Shown one piece after another: positions 16,946-27,047 of a stretch of DNA of 64,000 bases. Every line of letters begins with the position of its first letter. Position 1 is the stretch's first letter. The notes under the pieces were generated by a model. It searched no databases, was not told the DNA's origin, and was given only the letters and a program-made list of their open reading frames with translations. Source of the DNA: Oceanospirillum sediminis (GTDB lineage: Bacteria > Pseudomonadota > Gammaproteobacteria > Pseudomonadales > Halomonadaceae); NCBI RefSeq assembly GCF_014164585.1, contig NZ_JACJFM010000024.1, forward strand, positions 1-64,000. Reading direction: 5' to 3'. The translations under genes were made by a program, and so were the position numbers.

Positions 16946-16977
16946 GAAACAAAAACGCCCTGCTCAATGGCAGGGCG
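16946..16977 (-). terminator. Rho-independent terminator after yccA
   Basis: On the minus strand an 8-bp stem (CGCCCTGC / GCAGGGCG) with a 6-nt loop is followed by TTTTTGTTT, just after the yccA stop. It separates yccA from tusDCBE. Confidence 0.85.
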
Positions 16978-16998
16978 CTTATTCTATCGCTTGCTGGT

Positions 16999-17667
16999 TT
17001 AGTCGTCACCCAGCGCCCCGGTCAGGTGAAGCAAGCTCATAAAGAGGTTATAGACAGACAGATACAAGCTGACTGTCGCCACGATATAGTTTTGCTGACC
17101 ACCGTGAACAATCTGGCTGACTTCAAACAGGATAGCTGCACAGGCAAACAGTGCAAAACCTGCTGAGATCATCAGAGACAGGCCTGCAATCTCAGTGAAC
17201 ATACCAACAATCATGGCACCCATCAGAATGATGAAACCTGCAAACAGGAAGCCACTCAGAAAGCTGAAGTCTTTCTTCGATACCAGAGCATAACCTGTCA
17301 GAGCGAAGAAAATGGCTGCTGTGCCTGCCAGAGCTGTAAATACAGTCTGACCGCCGCCAGGAATAGACAGATAAGACGATACGACAGGGCCTATGGTCAG
17401 TCCCATAAAGCCGGTGAAAGCAAAAGCACTGACCAATCCCCAGATGCTATTCTGAGTTTTGTGGGTCAGAAATAACAGGCCGTACGCGCCAATCAGGAAG
17501 ACAAAAATATTCATGCGTTCCAGTCCCAGCATCATGGAACCGACAGCAGTGACGGCACTGAAACTCAGTGTCAGTGCCAGCAACATAAAGGTATTACGGA
17601 TAACTTTATTAACGGGTACAACCTGAGAGTACCCTGTGCTCATCGTGTTAGGTTGCTCGAAAGCCAT
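16999..17667 (-). CDS. yccA: Bax inhibitor-1/YccA family inner-membrane protein
   Basis: This 222-residue protein has seven hydrophobic segments and the BI-1/YccA family pattern (NTFMLLALTLSFSAVTAVGS, FAFTGFMGLTIGPVVSSYL, SLYLSVYNLFMSLLHLTG). In E. coli, YccA modulates the FtsH protease. The ATG at 17667 is used because CAGGAG precedes it by 7 bp; an upstream in-frame start at 17733 lacks a site. The order tus genes, yccA, tRNA-Ser resembles the enterobacterial tusE-yccA-serT arrangement. Confidence 0.9.
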   Translation of the reverse strand: MAFEQPNTMSTGYSQVVPVNKVIRNTFMLLALTLSFSAVTAVGSMMLGLERMNIFVFLIGAYGLLFLTHKTQNSIWGLVSAFAFTGFMGLTIGPVVSSYLSIPGGGQTVFTALAGTAAIFFALTGYALVSKKDFSFLSGFLFAGFIILMGAMIVGMFTEIAGLSLMISAGFALFACAAILFEVSQIVHGGQQNYIVATVSLYLSVYNLFMSLLHLTGALGDD

Positions 17668-17849
17668 TTCATTACTCCTGATTAATAGGGAAATATTCCT
17701 GTAGACCTGTCTGGAGCGTTTCAGTTCAGCCATCCGGTGCTATTTTTTCATTGTAGTCTATATATACCGTTTAATCTGGCGTTTCACAACGGGCTTTTCA
17801 TTCTGGAAAGAAAAACAGCTAACCTGATGAAAAAACTAGAAATAAATAG

Positions 17850-17877
17850 TTGACGAAAAAAAATATGCTGGTAATAT
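17850..17877 (+). promoter_or_regulatory. Promoter of tRNA-Ser
   Basis: TTGACG at 17850 and TAATAT at 17872 are 16 bp apart. They lie about 12 bp before the mature tRNA 5' end, which fits a short-leader sigma-70 tRNA promoter. Confidence 0.7.
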
Positions 17878-17889
17878 ATGCACCCATCT

Positions 17890-17980
17890 GGAGGGATGGC
17901 TGAGCGGCTGAAAGCACCGGTCTTGAAAACCGGCAAGGGTTAATAGCCCTTCCAGGGTTCAAATCCCTGTCCCTCCGCCA
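17890..17980 (+). tRNA. serT: tRNA-Ser (anticodon UGA)
   Basis: A 91-nt class II tRNA with acceptor stem GGAGGGA / TCCCTCC, discriminator G and encoded CCA. The D-arm region is TGGCTGAGCGGCTGAAAG, the anticodon stem-loop CCGGTCTTGAAAACCGG (anticodon TGA at 17924-17926), then a long variable arm and a T-loop GGTTCAAATCC. It decodes UCA and, by wobble, other UCN codons. Confidence 0.97.
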
Positions 17981-17988
17981 TTATTAAA

Positions 17989-18019
17989 AGGCGACTGCTA
18001 TATAACAGTCGCCTTTTTT
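17989..18019 (+). terminator. Terminator of tRNA-Ser
   Basis: A 9-bp stem (AGGCGACTG / CAGTCGCCT) with an 8-nt loop is followed by six T residues, starting nine bases after the tRNA CCA. Confidence 0.92.
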
Positions 18020-18158
18020 GTTTCTGCAATATAATAATCAATACTCCGCAGCGGGCCAGGTTGTATCTCTTATTGTTTGTTCCTTTCTCTCCAGGTGGGT
18101 TTAGCGTCTTTTCGTTATACTGAGGAAATAATCCTGTAAAGTTAAGAGAAGCCTCATT

Positions 18159-18809
18159 ATGTCCATGATGAAATTCGGAGTTTTATTAAATAAGCTGCGT
18201 TATTCACTGTATAGCCCCATCTATGATGTTGTGGTTTCAGCGCTTCAGAATGCCCGCCGAAAGTCTGTTGAGCGTCTTAATATTCCGGATAACGCACGTA
18301 TTCTGATCGTTGGAGCTGGTACAGGTAAGGACCTGCCTTTTCTGCCTCCCGAAGCGGATATCACTGCGACAGATATCACTCCCGCAATGCTGACCTATCT
18401 GGACAAAGAAGCAAACCGCCTGGGGCTTGATGTTGATATTATTGTGATGGATGCATCAGAGCTGCTATTTGAAGATGAGTCCTTTGATATCGTGCTGTTA
18501 CACCTGATTCTGGCTGTTGTGCCAGATCCTGAAGGTTGTATCAGAGAAGCTGCACGAGTCACTAAACCGGATGGTGTGATCTCAATTATGGATAAGTTCG
18601 TGCCGGAAGGTCAGAAAAGCAGTTTGTTGCGTCAGATGGTCAATCTGATTACCCGAGTGTTGTTCTCTGATATCACCCGACAGGCTGAGCCTTATCTTGA
18701 ACTGGCTGATCTGGAAAAAACAGATGATTGTCCTGTTTTTATGGGAGGACAGTTCCGCCATATTCAGGCCAGGAAAAGAGTCAGTGTAGAGCAAAAGCGT
18801 TTTGCCTGA
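18159..18809 (+). CDS. Class I SAM-dependent methyltransferase (PmtA/UbiE-like)
   Basis: This 216-residue enzyme has the SAM motifs ILIVGAGTGKDLPFL (motif I), ITATDITPAML, VDIIVMDASEL and FDIVLLHLILAVVPDP, then the REAARVTKPDGVISIMD segment typical of UbiE/PmtA-like methyltransferases. The N-terminus (LYSPIYDVVVSALQNARRKS) resembles phosphatidylethanolamine N-methyltransferases, so a phospholipid substrate is possible but not shown. It is a single gene between the tRNA and ppsR. Confidence 0.8.
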   Translation: MSMMKFGVLLNKLRYSLYSPIYDVVVSALQNARRKSVERLNIPDNARILIVGAGTGKDLPFLPPEADITATDITPAMLTYLDKEANRLGLDVDIIVMDASELLFEDESFDIVLLHLILAVVPDPEGCIREAARVTKPDGVISIMDKFVPEGQKSSLLRQMVNLITRVLFSDITRQAEPYLELADLEKTDDCPVFMGGQFRHIQARKRVSVEQKRFA

Positions 18810-18901
18810 ATGTCTGTCAGGGGAATTGCTACTTATGTTGCCGTCTGTGGGAGAGGCAACCCGTTTATGATAGCGGCAACTTCCCCGATAACCGTGTTTA
18901 A

Positions 18902-19729
18902 TTATTTCGGACTGGCTCGTCGCTCTATACCGGCTTCTACCATCATGCGTGTTGATATCTCTTCAACAGAGAAATGAGTGGTGTTGATATAAGGGATGCC
19001 AAAACGCTGATACAGCAGTTCGGCCTCAGTGACTTCCTGATCGCACTGGCGAATTGAGGCGTATCGGCTGTCCGGTTTACGTTCATTTCGAATCGCAGCC
19101 AGGCGTGCCGGATCAATGGTCAGTCCGTACAGTTTATGCTTGTATTGGCGCAGTGCTTTAGGCAGTTCTCCGTAGTCAAAATCCTCTTCTGTCAGTGGAT
19201 AGTTCGCTGCCCGGATACCGAATTGTAGTGCCATATACAGACAAGTCGGTGTTTTTCCGCTTCGGGATGGACCAATCAGAATGATATCCGCTGTGTCATA
19301 ATGACGCGTTCTGCCTCCATCATCGTTATCTATCGCAAAATGCACGGAGTCAATGCGATCCTTATAGACCTGGTCGTCTTCTTTTATGGAATGGGACTTG
19401 CCTACACTGTACGAGGATGCAGAGCCCAGCTCTTCTTCCAGAGGGGCCAGAAAGGTTGAAAAAATATCCAGCATAAACGCATTGGCATTTTTCAGGGCTG
19501 TACGGACTGTCACATCGACAATCGTGTCGATGACCACGGGACGAATGCCGTCTAATTCTGCTACTGCATTGATCTGTGATACCAGGTGGTCAGCTTTTTC
19601 CACGGAATCGATAAAGGGTTTAATGACATACTCGAACTCAGTATGTTCAAATTGACCCAGGAGGCTCCTGCCCAGGGCTTCCACTGTGATGCCAGTGCCA
19701 TCAGAAATAAAAAAGGCGGTACGTTTCAT
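18902..19729 (-). CDS. ppsR: PEP synthase regulatory kinase/pyrophosphorylase (PSRP, DUF299)
   Basis: This bifunctional protein inactivates PEP synthase by ADP-dependent phosphorylation and reactivates it by Pi-dependent dephosphorylation. It shows the family start [20 protein letters not shown] and the P-loop-like [15 protein letters not shown] near residue 156. The ATG at 19729 gives the usual family N-terminus; one six codons upstream (19747) is also possible, and neither has a strong ribosome site. It is divergent from ppsA, its target, the common arrangement. Confidence 0.92.
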   Translation of the reverse strand: MKRTAFFISDGTGITVEALGRSLLGQFEHTEFEYVIKPFIDSVEKADHLVSQINAVAELDGIRPVVIDTIVDVTVRTALKNANAFMLDIFSTFLAPLEEELGSASSYSVGKSHSIKEDDQVYKDRIDSVHFAIDNDDGGRTRHYDTADIILIGPSRSGKTPTCLYMALQFGIRAANYPLTEEDFDYGELPKALRQYKHKLYGLTIDPARLAAIRNERKPDSRYASIRQCDQEVTEAELLYQRFGIPYINTTHFSVEEISTRMMVEAGIERRASPK

Positions 19730-19818
19730 AATCGTCTGCAACTTCATGGTATCATTAAAAAATTGTTACATTATTCTCAAAGAATTTGTCTGAAAAGCAA
19801 GCGCAGGGGAGAATTAAG

Positions 19819-22188
19819 TTGAACGCATACATCGCGTGGTTCGATCAACTAGGCATGCACGATGTTGAGCATGTAGGTGGTAAGAACGCTTCATTAGGCG
19901 AAATGATCAGCAATCTGGCCGGAGCAGGTGTTTCTGTTCCGGGTGGTTTTGCGACAACTGCACAGGCTTATCGTGAATTCCTTAATTACGAAGGTCTGGC
20001 TGATCGTATTAATGCTGAGTTAGCTCAGCTGGATGTGGATGATGTAAATGCACTGACTAAAACCGGTGCTCTGATTCGTGGCTGGATTCTGGAAACGCCG
20101 TTTCCACCAGCATTTGAACAAGCCCTGGAAGAGGCTTATGCAACATTACAGAATGGAAATGAAAATCTGAAGGTAGCGGTTCGCTCTTCTGCAACCGCTG
20201 AAGATCTGCCTGATGCCTCTTTTGCAGGCCAGCAGGAAACCTTCCTGAATATTCAGGGCCTGCAGAATATTCGTATTGCCGTTAAAGAGGTGTTTGCCTC
20301 CCTGTTTAACGATCGTGCGATTTCCTACCGTGTGCATCAGGGCTTTGATCATGCGCTGGTTGCTCTGTCTGCGGGTATCCAGAAGATGGTTCGCAGTGAA
20401 ACCGGTGCCAGCGGTGTGATGTTTACGCTGGATACCGAATCCGGTTTCCGTGATGCGGCTTTCATTACCGCGTCTTATGGTCTGGGTGAAACGGTTGTAC
20501 AGGGTGCAGTTAACCCTGATGAATTCTACGTTCATAAACCAACGCTGGAAGCGGGTCGTTTTGCTGTGTTACGCCGTAATCTTGGCAGTAAAATGATCAA
20601 GATGATCTATGGTGAAGCAGCGGAAACCGGTAAGTCGGTAGAAACTGTGGATGTTGATCCGGCAGAGCGTCGTCAGTTCTGTATCTCAGACGAAGAAGTG
20701 ATGGCGCTGGCTAAACAGGCGATCATTATTGAAAATCACTACGGCCGCCCGATGGATATCGAGTGGGCTAAAGACGGCGATGATGGCGAGCTTTACATTG
20801 TTCAGGCTCGTCCTGAAACAGTAAAAAGCCGTGACGATACCAATGTGATGGAGCGTTACCTGCTGAAAGAGCGTGGTGATGTTCTGGTTGAAGGCCGTTC
20901 AATTGGTCAGCGTATTGGTAAAGGTCCGGTACGTGTGATTCACGATACCGATGAGATGGATCAGGTTCAGCCTGGTGATGTACTGGTCACTGACATGACA
21001 GACCCGGACTGGGAACCTGTTATGAAACGTGCTTCCGCTATTGTGACCAACCGTGGTGGCCGTACCTGCCATGCGGCGATCATCGCCCGTGAGCTGGGTA
21101 TTCCTGCGGTTGTGGGTTGTGGCGATGCGACGGATCATCTGAAAGATGAGCAGCTGGTAACAGTGTCGTGCGCCGAAGGTGATACCGGTTATATCTATGA
21201 CGGTGATCTGGACTTTGAAAAGCTGACCAACAATGTTGATTCCATGCCACCTATTCCGTTCAAAATTATGATGAACGTAGGTAACCCGGATCGAGCATTC
21301 AGCTTTGCAAGCCTGCCGAATGAAGGCGTGGGTCTGGCGCGTCTGGAATTCATTATTAACCGTATGATTGGTGTGCATCCAAAAGCTCTGATGGACTTTG
21401 ATAGTCTGCCAGCGGATCTGCAGCGTAGTATCGGCAGCCGTATTGCCGGTTACGATAGCCCGGTTGATTTCTATGTACAGAAGCTGGTTGAGGGCATCTC
21501 TACCCTGGCTGCGGCTTTCTATCCGAAGAAAGTGATTGTACGTCTGTCCGACTTTAAGTCGAATGAATACGGTAATCTGATTGGCGGCAAGCTTTATGAG
21601 CCGGCAGAAGAAAACCCTATGCTGGGCTTCCGTGGAGCATCACGTTACATCTCTGAGTCTTTCCGCAGTTGTTTTGAGCTGGAATGCCGTGCGCTGAAGA
21701 AAGTACGTGATGAGATGGGACTGACTAACGTTGAGATCATGGTGCCATTCGTTCGTACGCTGGGCGAAGCCCGTGAAGTAATCGATCTGCTGGCGGAGAA
21801 TGGTCTGAAGCGTGGTGAGAACGATCTGCGTGTGATTATGATGTGCGAGCTGCCGGCTAATGCTCTACTGGCAGATCAGTTCCTGGATTACTTTGATGGC
21901 TTCTCGATTGGTTCGAATGACCTGACTCAGCTGACTCTGGGACTGGATCGTGACTCTGGCATCGTGGCCCATCTGTTTGATGAGCGTAACCCGGCGGTTA
22001 AGGCTCTGCTGCATATGGCGATCAGTGCTTGTAAGAAAGCCAACAAGTATGTTGGGATCTGTGGCCAGGGGCCATCGGATCATCCGGATCTGGCCAAATG
22101 GCTGATGGAAGAGGGCATTGACAGCGTATCTCTGAACCCGGACGCGGTGATGGAAACCTGGTTTATGCTGGCTGAGAAAAACGATTAA
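19819..22188 (+). CDS. ppsA: Phosphoenolpyruvate synthase
   Basis: This enzyme makes PEP from pyruvate and ATP for gluconeogenesis. The 789 residues include an N-terminal ATP-grasp domain ([32 protein letters not shown]), the central swivelling domain with catalytic histidine ([17 protein letters not shown], His near 417) and the C-terminal PEP/pyruvate barrel ([19 protein letters not shown]). The TTG at 19819 is chosen because an AGGGGAG site precedes it by 7 bp and the product then matches the usual 790-residue length; a TTG at 19786 would add 11 residues. A terminator follows the gene. Confidence 0.96.
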   Translation: MNAYIAWFDQLGMHDVEHVGGKNASLGEMISNLAGAGVSVPGGFATTAQAYREFLNYEGLADRINAELAQLDVDDVNALTKTGALIRGWILETPFPPAFEQALEEAYATLQNGNENLKVAVRSSATAEDLPDASFAGQQETFLNIQGLQNIRIAVKEVFASLFNDRAISYRVHQGFDHALVALSAGIQKMVRSETGASGVMFTLDTESGFRDAAFITASYGLGETVVQGAVNPDEFYVHKPTLEAGRFAVLRRNLGSKMIKMIYGEAAETGKSVETVDVDPAERRQFCISDEEVMALAKQAIIIENHYGRPMDIEWAKDGDDGELYIVQARPETVKSRDDTNVMERYLLKERGDVLVEGRSIGQRIGKGPVRVIHDTDEMDQVQPGDVLVTDMTDPDWEPVMKRASAIVTNRGGRTCHAAIIARELGIPAVVGCGDATDHLKDEQLVTVSCAEGDTGYIYDGDLDFEKLTNNVDSMPPIPFKIMMNVGNPDRAFSFASLPNEGVGLARLEFIINRMIGVHPKALMDFDSLPADLQRSIGSRIAGYDSPVDFYVQKLVEGISTLAAAFYPKKVIVRLSDFKSNEYGNLIGGKLYEPAEENPMLGFRGASRYISESFRSCFELECRALKKVRDEMGLTNVEIMVPFVRTLGEAREVIDLLAENGLKRGENDLRVIMMCELPANALLADQFLDYFDGFSIGSNDLTQLTLGLDRDSGIVAHLFDERNPAVKALLHMAISACKKANKYVGICGQGPSDHPDLAKWLMEEGIDSVSLNPDAVMETWFMLAEKND

Positions 22189-22277
22189 TCCTGTTCAGTG
22201 ATTTAATCCGTTTTATGCGCTGATCTGGATAGATCTGGTTTTAGCCACTATTCAGATCAGAGCCAGCAAAACAATGA

Positions 22278-22314
22278 AGCCAGCGGTATGCGTATTAATG
22301 CCGCTGGCTTTTTT
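22278..22314 (+). terminator. Rho-independent terminator of ppsA
   Basis: AGCCAGCGG and CCGCTGGCT form a stem, extendable by a G-T pair, followed by six T residues about 90 bp after the ppsA stop. Confidence 0.85.
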
Positions 22315-22387
22315 ATTGCCTGTAAATCACTATCTGTGCAAATAGAGCAATTACCTGCGTTAAACCAGATATATGGCAAGCATAGGA

Positions 22388-23227
22388 TTATTTAAGGCCA
22401 GCCAGTAAACCTCTGGCTTTTTCGATGACCGGCAGATCGACCATCTTACCCTCAACCTCAAATACCGTATTGCCTGTTGTGTCGGCAATATCAATAACCT
22501 GCTCTGCCCAGGCTATAAGGGTCTGATTGGGCTGATAGATGCGATTCACTTCAGCAACCTGCAGAGGATGAATACAGAAAGCGGATTGAAATCCCAGTTG
22601 ATAACCCAGTTGCAGCTGTCTCTGGTATTTATCCATGTCTCTGAACTCAGCCATAGAACCTGCCAGACCTATAGGCTGAATACCTGCCCCCCGTGCTGCC
22701 ATGATCAGTTGCTGGCATGGGCCTGACAGAGTCTCTGGCGTATTCTGCATACCCATCTCCAGCGCCAGATCTTCAGTACCCATACCCAGCCCTGCCAGAC
22801 GCTGTGATGCTCTGGCGATCTCTCTGGCTTGATACAGGCCATCAATGGATTCGATAAAACCAATCAAGCGGGTATGGCCATGAGGCAGGCCCTTTTCCCG
22901 TTCCAGCTCAGTAATCATTTCGTCAATGAAGCGAATGCGTTCAGCACAATCGGTCTTGGGGATAATAATGGCCCGAATTTCTGAGCATACCAGGGTTTCC
23001 AGATCCCTTACCAGCAAACGCCAGGGGCGATTAACCCGGACCCATACTTCACTGCTTGCCAGGTACTGATTGATCAAAGCGGGAATAGCTTTCCGGGCGG
23101 TCTGTTTGTCATCCGGTGCAACGGCATCCTCCAGGTCCAGTGCAATAACATCAGCTCCGCGCTGGCTGGCTTTAGCAAGAAACTTTTCCTGGTTAGCCGG
23201 GATATAAAGAATACTTCTGGGAAACAT
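22388..23227 (-). CDS. CitE-like HpcH/HpaI family lyase
   Basis: This 279-residue TIM-barrel protein starts MFPRSILYIPANQEKFLAKA. It has the CitE signatures VIALDLEDAVAPDDK, WVRVNRPW, TRLIGFIESIDGLYQAREIA (metal-binding Glu) and GLGMGTEDLALEMG (Asp). Stand-alone CitE-like proteins act on acyl-CoA substrates such as malyl-CoA or citramalyl-CoA; no citrate lyase alpha or gamma subunits are nearby. The ATG at 23227 follows AAGGAAG and gives the family start, nine residues inside a longer frame. The substrate is unresolved. Confidence 0.85.
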   Translation of the reverse strand: MFPRSILYIPANQEKFLAKASQRGADVIALDLEDAVAPDDKQTARKAIPALINQYLASSEVWVRVNRPWRLLVRDLETLVCSEIRAIIIPKTDCAERIRFIDEMITELEREKGLPHGHTRLIGFIESIDGLYQAREIARASQRLAGLGMGTEDLALEMGMQNTPETLSGPCQQLIMAARGAGIQPIGLAGSMAEFRDMDKYQRQLQLGYQLGFQSAFCIHPLQVAEVNRIYQPNQTLIAWAEQVIDIADTTGNTVFEVEGKMVDLPVIEKARGLLAGLK

Positions 23228-23369
23228 AGCAACTTCCTTGAAACAGGGCATCAATTAGTCTGATGAAACCGGGATGTCACCCGGGCGTCATAACTCTGTC
23301 ATCTCGCATTTGCAGCATAGTAGTGAGTTGATACATGCATTATGGCTATTTATTTCAAAGGATTACAGT

Positions 23370-25307
23370 ATGGCTGATAAGCAGTGGGATGCGGATGAAG
23401 ATAAACGCACCAGTCCGTCTAAGCACCCGGGCCTGAATGATATTCTGCAGCATCTCTCGACAGATAATCCTGACGACGATCGTCTTCGTGATCGTTTGTT
23501 ATCTGGCGATAAAAAGAAAAAGAAAAAACGTCGTAAGGATTTTGCTTTTGCAGGTTTGCCACAGGGCGTTGATGGAACGCATCATGTGGCGAAGGGTTAT
23601 CGGGCTGATATTCTGATTCGCTGGGGTGATCCGGTGACACATGATGCACCGGATTTTGATCCTGACAATCAGTGCGCCTGGGCTCAGGCCCGACAGTTTG
23701 GTTACAACAATGATTTCGTGGGATTTATGCCTCTGCCCAGAGAGTCTATGAATCCTGACTGCGGTCTGCTGGCCGTTAACCACGAATACACTTCACGCAA
23801 GCTGATGTTTCCTGAGCATAGTCGCAAAAAAGGCAAAAAAGCGGATTATGAAAAAGAGTTGTGTGAAATTGAAATGGCCGCTCATGGTATGTCGGTTATC
23901 GAGATTGAAAAGGACCGTAAAGGGCGTTGGCAGATCGTGCGCTTCAGCCCTTATAACCGCCGTATTTCACCGCTGACGACGACCATTGATATTTCGGGTC
24001 CAGCGGCAGGCCATGAGCGAATGAAGACCGGGTATGATCCCAAAGGTCGTCATGTCATCGGTACTCTGAATAACTGTGCCGGTGGCGTTACCCCCTGGGG
24101 TACGGTGCTGACAGCAGAGGAAAACTTTAACGGCTACTTCTGGGGAGCGAAAAAAGATCATCCGGAAAAAGCGAAACTGAAGCGTTATGGCGTTCCGGGT
24201 AAGTGGTTTGAATGGGGTAAACACTTCAGTCGCTTTAATATCGAAAAAGAGCCTTATGAACCTAATCGATTTGGCTGGCTGGTGGAAGTTGATCCTTATG
24301 ATCCTTATGCCCGCCCGGTAAAGCGTACCGCTCTGGGTCGCTTTAAGCATGAAGGTGCAGCCATTGTACTCAATGTTGATGACAGGGTTGTGATTTACTC
24401 AGCAGATGACCAGAGTGGTGAATACCTGTACAAGTTTGTTTCAGACGATAAATTTGATGCAACGGATCGTCGGGGCAATTTCTCTTTGCTGGATAAAGGA
24501 ACTCTGTATGTTGCCCGTTTCGAACAATCCGGCGCAGTGAGCTGGTTACCTCTGGTTTACGGTCAGGGAGTATTAACTGAGGAGAATGGTTTTAACAGTC
24601 AGGCTGATGTAGTGATTGATGCTCGTCTGGCCGCCGATAAGCTGGGAGCTACAGCACTGGATCGCCCTGAAGACGTTATTATAAACCAGAAAAATGGAGC
24701 TGTTTACGTCATACTGTTGGGGGAATCCGGGCATTCAGATGATGCACTGGATGGCCGTATTCTTGAAATCACTGTTAGTAAACATGATCATGCCGCTGTT
24801 GAATCCGCCTGGGATATTCTACTGCATACTGATGGCATTAATCCGGCAGAGGATAGTAACACTGGCACGGATGATGGTGCAGCAGCAACGTCAGCGCATT
24901 CTGGTATGCAGGAAGACTGGTTAATTGCCCCGGATAATGGTGCGGTCGATAATCAGGGGCGATTATGGGTGACGACTGACCAGGGTGAAAACTGGGGGCA
25001 GTCCGGTTCTGCAGATGGTATCTGGGCGGTAGAAACCCGTGGTAAACATCGGGGCGCTGCTCGTATGTTCTTCAGGGTGCCTGTCGGCGCTGAAATGGCC
25101 AGCCCGACCTTTACGCCAGATGATAAAACCATGTTTATTTCGGTGCAGCATCCGGGCTCAGATGGCTCGAAACAGTATCCTGATTTTGCCCGTGAGTCCA
25201 CCTTCTCTGACCCATTAACCCGCTGGCCGGATTTCCGTTCTGATACGCCTCCAAGACCTTCTCTGGTGGTTATCAGTAAGAAGGATGGCGGTGTGGTTGG
25301 CAGCTGA
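23370..25307 (+). CDS. PhoX-like (DUF839) protein without an obvious export signal
   Basis: This 645-residue protein of the DUF839/PhoX class shows the segments LAVNHEYTSRKLMFPE, YNRRISPLTTTIDISGPAAG, NNCAGGVTPWGTVLTAEENF, LGRFKHEGAAIV and DRPEDVIINQKNGAVY. PhoX enzymes are Ca/Fe-dependent extracytoplasmic alkaline phosphatases. This N-terminus has a lysine/arginine run (DKKKKKKRRKDFAF near residues 46-58) but no hydrophobic signal segment, unlike the paralogue at 33373. The start at 23370 follows AAAGGA. Phosphatase activity is not assured, and the location is unclear. Confidence 0.82.
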   Translation: MADKQWDADEDKRTSPSKHPGLNDILQHLSTDNPDDDRLRDRLLSGDKKKKKKRRKDFAFAGLPQGVDGTHHVAKGYRADILIRWGDPVTHDAPDFDPDNQCAWAQARQFGYNNDFVGFMPLPRESMNPDCGLLAVNHEYTSRKLMFPEHSRKKGKKADYEKELCEIEMAAHGMSVIEIEKDRKGRWQIVRFSPYNRRISPLTTTIDISGPAAGHERMKTGYDPKGRHVIGTLNNCAGGVTPWGTVLTAEENFNGYFWGAKKDHPEKAKLKRYGVPGKWFEWGKHFSRFNIEKEPYEPNRFGWLVEVDPYDPYARPVKRTALGRFKHEGAAIVLNVDDRVVIYSADDQSGEYLYKFVSDDKFDATDRRGNFSLLDKGTLYVARFEQSGAVSWLPLVYGQGVLTEENGFNSQADVVIDARLAADKLGATALDRPEDVIINQKNGAVYVILLGESGHSDDALDGRILEITVSKHDHAAVESAWDILLHTDGINPAEDSNTGTDDGAAATSAHSGMQEDWLIAPDNGAVDNQGRLWVTTDQGENWGQSGSADGIWAVETRGKHRGAARMFFRVPVGAEMASPTFTPDDKTMFISVQHPGSDGSKQYPDFARESTFSDPLTRWPDFRSDTPPRPSLVVISKKDGGVVGS

Positions 25308-25326
25308 CGTATTGCGCGGGTAAACA

Positions 25327-25359
25327 CTGTATATTCCGGCACAATGCCGGAATATACAG
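25327..25359. terminator. Perfect 15-bp hairpin between convergent genes
   Basis: CTGTATATTCCGGCA and its exact complement flank a 3-nt CAA loop, 19 bp after the PhoX-like gene. No T-run follows on either strand, so it may end both convergent transcripts in a Rho-dependent or processing manner. Confidence 0.5.
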
Positions 25360-25397
25360 AAACTCCGGAGCGTCACTATGATCCAAATCTGACAGCT

Positions 25398-25919
25398 TTA
25401 CTGGCTGACCCTGTTCAGAAAAGACCTGAAATCTTCTTCTATAATATCCAGGCTATCACTGAGCCTGTGATCATCAGCGAGCAGGTGTATTGGTGTGTCT
25501 GTTTTCTGTGCTGCTTCATTGCTATGACTCCAGGGAATAACGCCATCGAATAGACCATGAATGATGAAACGCTCTCTGGCATTCATTTCAGGCCATTGCG
25601 ATGGGTAGTTCTCCATCCCCAGAGCCGGTGCCATCAGAAATAATCCGGCAGCCGGATGGTATTGCGTTGCCCGAGCAGCGATATAGCCTCCCATACTTGA
25701 GCCTGTCAGAATGAGTTCTTTCTCAGGTATCCGGGTCTCGCTAAGATATGTCCGCAGCATCTGAAGCCTGGATTCGGGGTCATCCGGGTTATCTGCCGTC
25801 AGGTAGTTCAGTGCTGAATATTCATAGCCCAGTTGATGGGCGATACCTGATAGCAGACGACCTTTATTACCCCAGGGGCCACTTTCCTTGCCATGAATAA
25901 AACAGATATGCAAAGGCAT
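25398..25919 (-). CDS. YqiA-like alpha/beta-hydrolase (esterase)
   Basis: This small cytosolic serine hydrolase of 173 residues begins MPLHICFIHGKESGPWGNKG. It has the nucleophile elbow LTGSSMGGYIA (Ser near 74), acid in IHGLFDGVIP and histidine in LADDHRLSD. The size and HG/GSSMGG arrangement match YqiA/UPF0227-like esterases. It may be transcribed with the acetyltransferase 33 bp upstream. The substrate is unknown. Confidence 0.82.
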   Translation of the reverse strand: MPLHICFIHGKESGPWGNKGRLLSGIAHQLGYEYSALNYLTADNPDDPESRLQMLRTYLSETRIPEKELILTGSSMGGYIAARATQYHPAAGLFLMAPALGMENYPSQWPEMNARERFIIHGLFDGVIPWSHSNEAAQKTDTPIHLLADDHRLSDSLDIIEEDFRSFLNRVSQ

Positions 25920-25952
25920 GATATTCTCCTGCTGCCAGTGTATTGGCCTGAG

Positions 25953-26624
25953 TTAGTTGTCTATACCCGTTAATGATCGGGTATAGCCTTCAGGTTTGTT
26001 CCTTCTGTCTCCGATAATACGAGCAGGATTTCCTGCAACGATGGCATAGTCTGGCACATCCTGAGTGACCATGCTGTTCATGCCTATCACAGCATGATCA
26101 CCAATAAGGATGCCATCCCGTATTCCTGTGCCTGCACCAATCCATACATCCCGCCCAATTTCGATACCATCAGAGGTATTGGCTTGCTGATAGATTGGTT
26201 GAGTGGGCGACATACCGTGATTGAAGGCAAAGATCCGGCATTGATTTGCTATACGGGTCTGATCTCCGATTCTGATACCCGCTTTACCGCCATCAAGAGA
26301 ACAACTGTGATTGATAGCCACTTCATTGCCTATTGTCACTGGCCCATGAATAAAGGTGTGAGCGGCAACAAATGACTGATTCCCCAGACTGACCGGACGT
26401 CCTGGCTCTGCAAAAATGGCGCACTCTGGTGAGATAAAGCAGTGCTCTCCGATATGGACTGTTTCAAGTTCCTGAAGCGTTTGCTGGATTTCAGTTTGCC
26501 AGGGACCAGCCCAGCGCATATGCTTAGTTTTAAGGCGATAATAAAGCCAGGGCATCCAGCTAAGACGTTTTTTGTGCTGCTCTGTGTATCGAGCCCGGAT
26601 ATCCGAAGAAGTATCAGAGGTCAT
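25953..26624 (-). CDS. Hexapeptide-repeat (left-handed beta-helix) acetyltransferase
   Basis: This 223-residue protein is built of hexapeptide repeats ([73 protein letters not shown]) and ends [14 protein letters not shown], the signature of CatB/LacA/NodL-type O-acetyltransferases. A likely catalytic histidine is in [10 protein letters not shown]. The N-terminal 50 residues are basic and helical. The acceptor is unknown; it may modify a sugar or small molecule. Confidence 0.85.
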   Translation of the reverse strand: MTSDTSSDIRARYTEQHKKRLSWMPWLYYRLKTKHMRWAGPWQTEIQQTLQELETVHIGEHCFISPECAIFAEPGRPVSLGNQSFVAAHTFIHGPVTIGNEVAINHSCSLDGGKAGIRIGDQTRIANQCRIFAFNHGMSPTQPIYQQANTSDGIEIGRDVWIGAGTGIRDGILIGDHAVIGMNSMVTQDVPDYAIVAGNPARIIGDRRNKPEGYTRSLTGIDN

Positions 26625-27047
26625 AAATCACTAAAAGGTGGATAGTATTCAGAAGGTCAAAGGTAATTCTGATCTGCCGCATCGGTTAGTGCAAGTTTAC
26701 TGGTAAGAAAAATGAATATGCTATTCCTCTTATTGATCATGACTAGGTCCGGGGACGAAGAGTTTTCAGGCAATGATTAATGCTTCTTGTCTGGTACAGG
26801 ACTGAGCAGAGATCAGATTCAGTTTGCCGATAATATACTGTTAGCTGTACCTGTTAATATCTGGGTGAATCCTGAGAAAGACTATGGTAACTATTTGATT
26901 CAATTGCTTAAATAGAGTAATTGCCCGAATTTTTTATGACCTGCTGGTCAGTTACGTGGTCTGAAAAATAATCTAAATAAGATATGTCTCATGTATAATC
27001 TGTCCCATATTTTGACATGACAATTGTTGATGTTTTGGGATGGTTCT
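26625..27047. other. Long intergenic region with a short orphan reading frame
   Basis: The plus-strand frame between stops at 26780 and 26915 reads LSGTGLSRDQIQFADN, ILLAVPVNIWVNPEKD and YGNYLIQLLK. It looks protein-like but has no start codon, so it may be the tail of a lost gene. The last 100 bp are AT-rich and must hold the promoter of the AhpD-like gene. No RNA gene or repeat was recognised. Confidence 0.35.
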
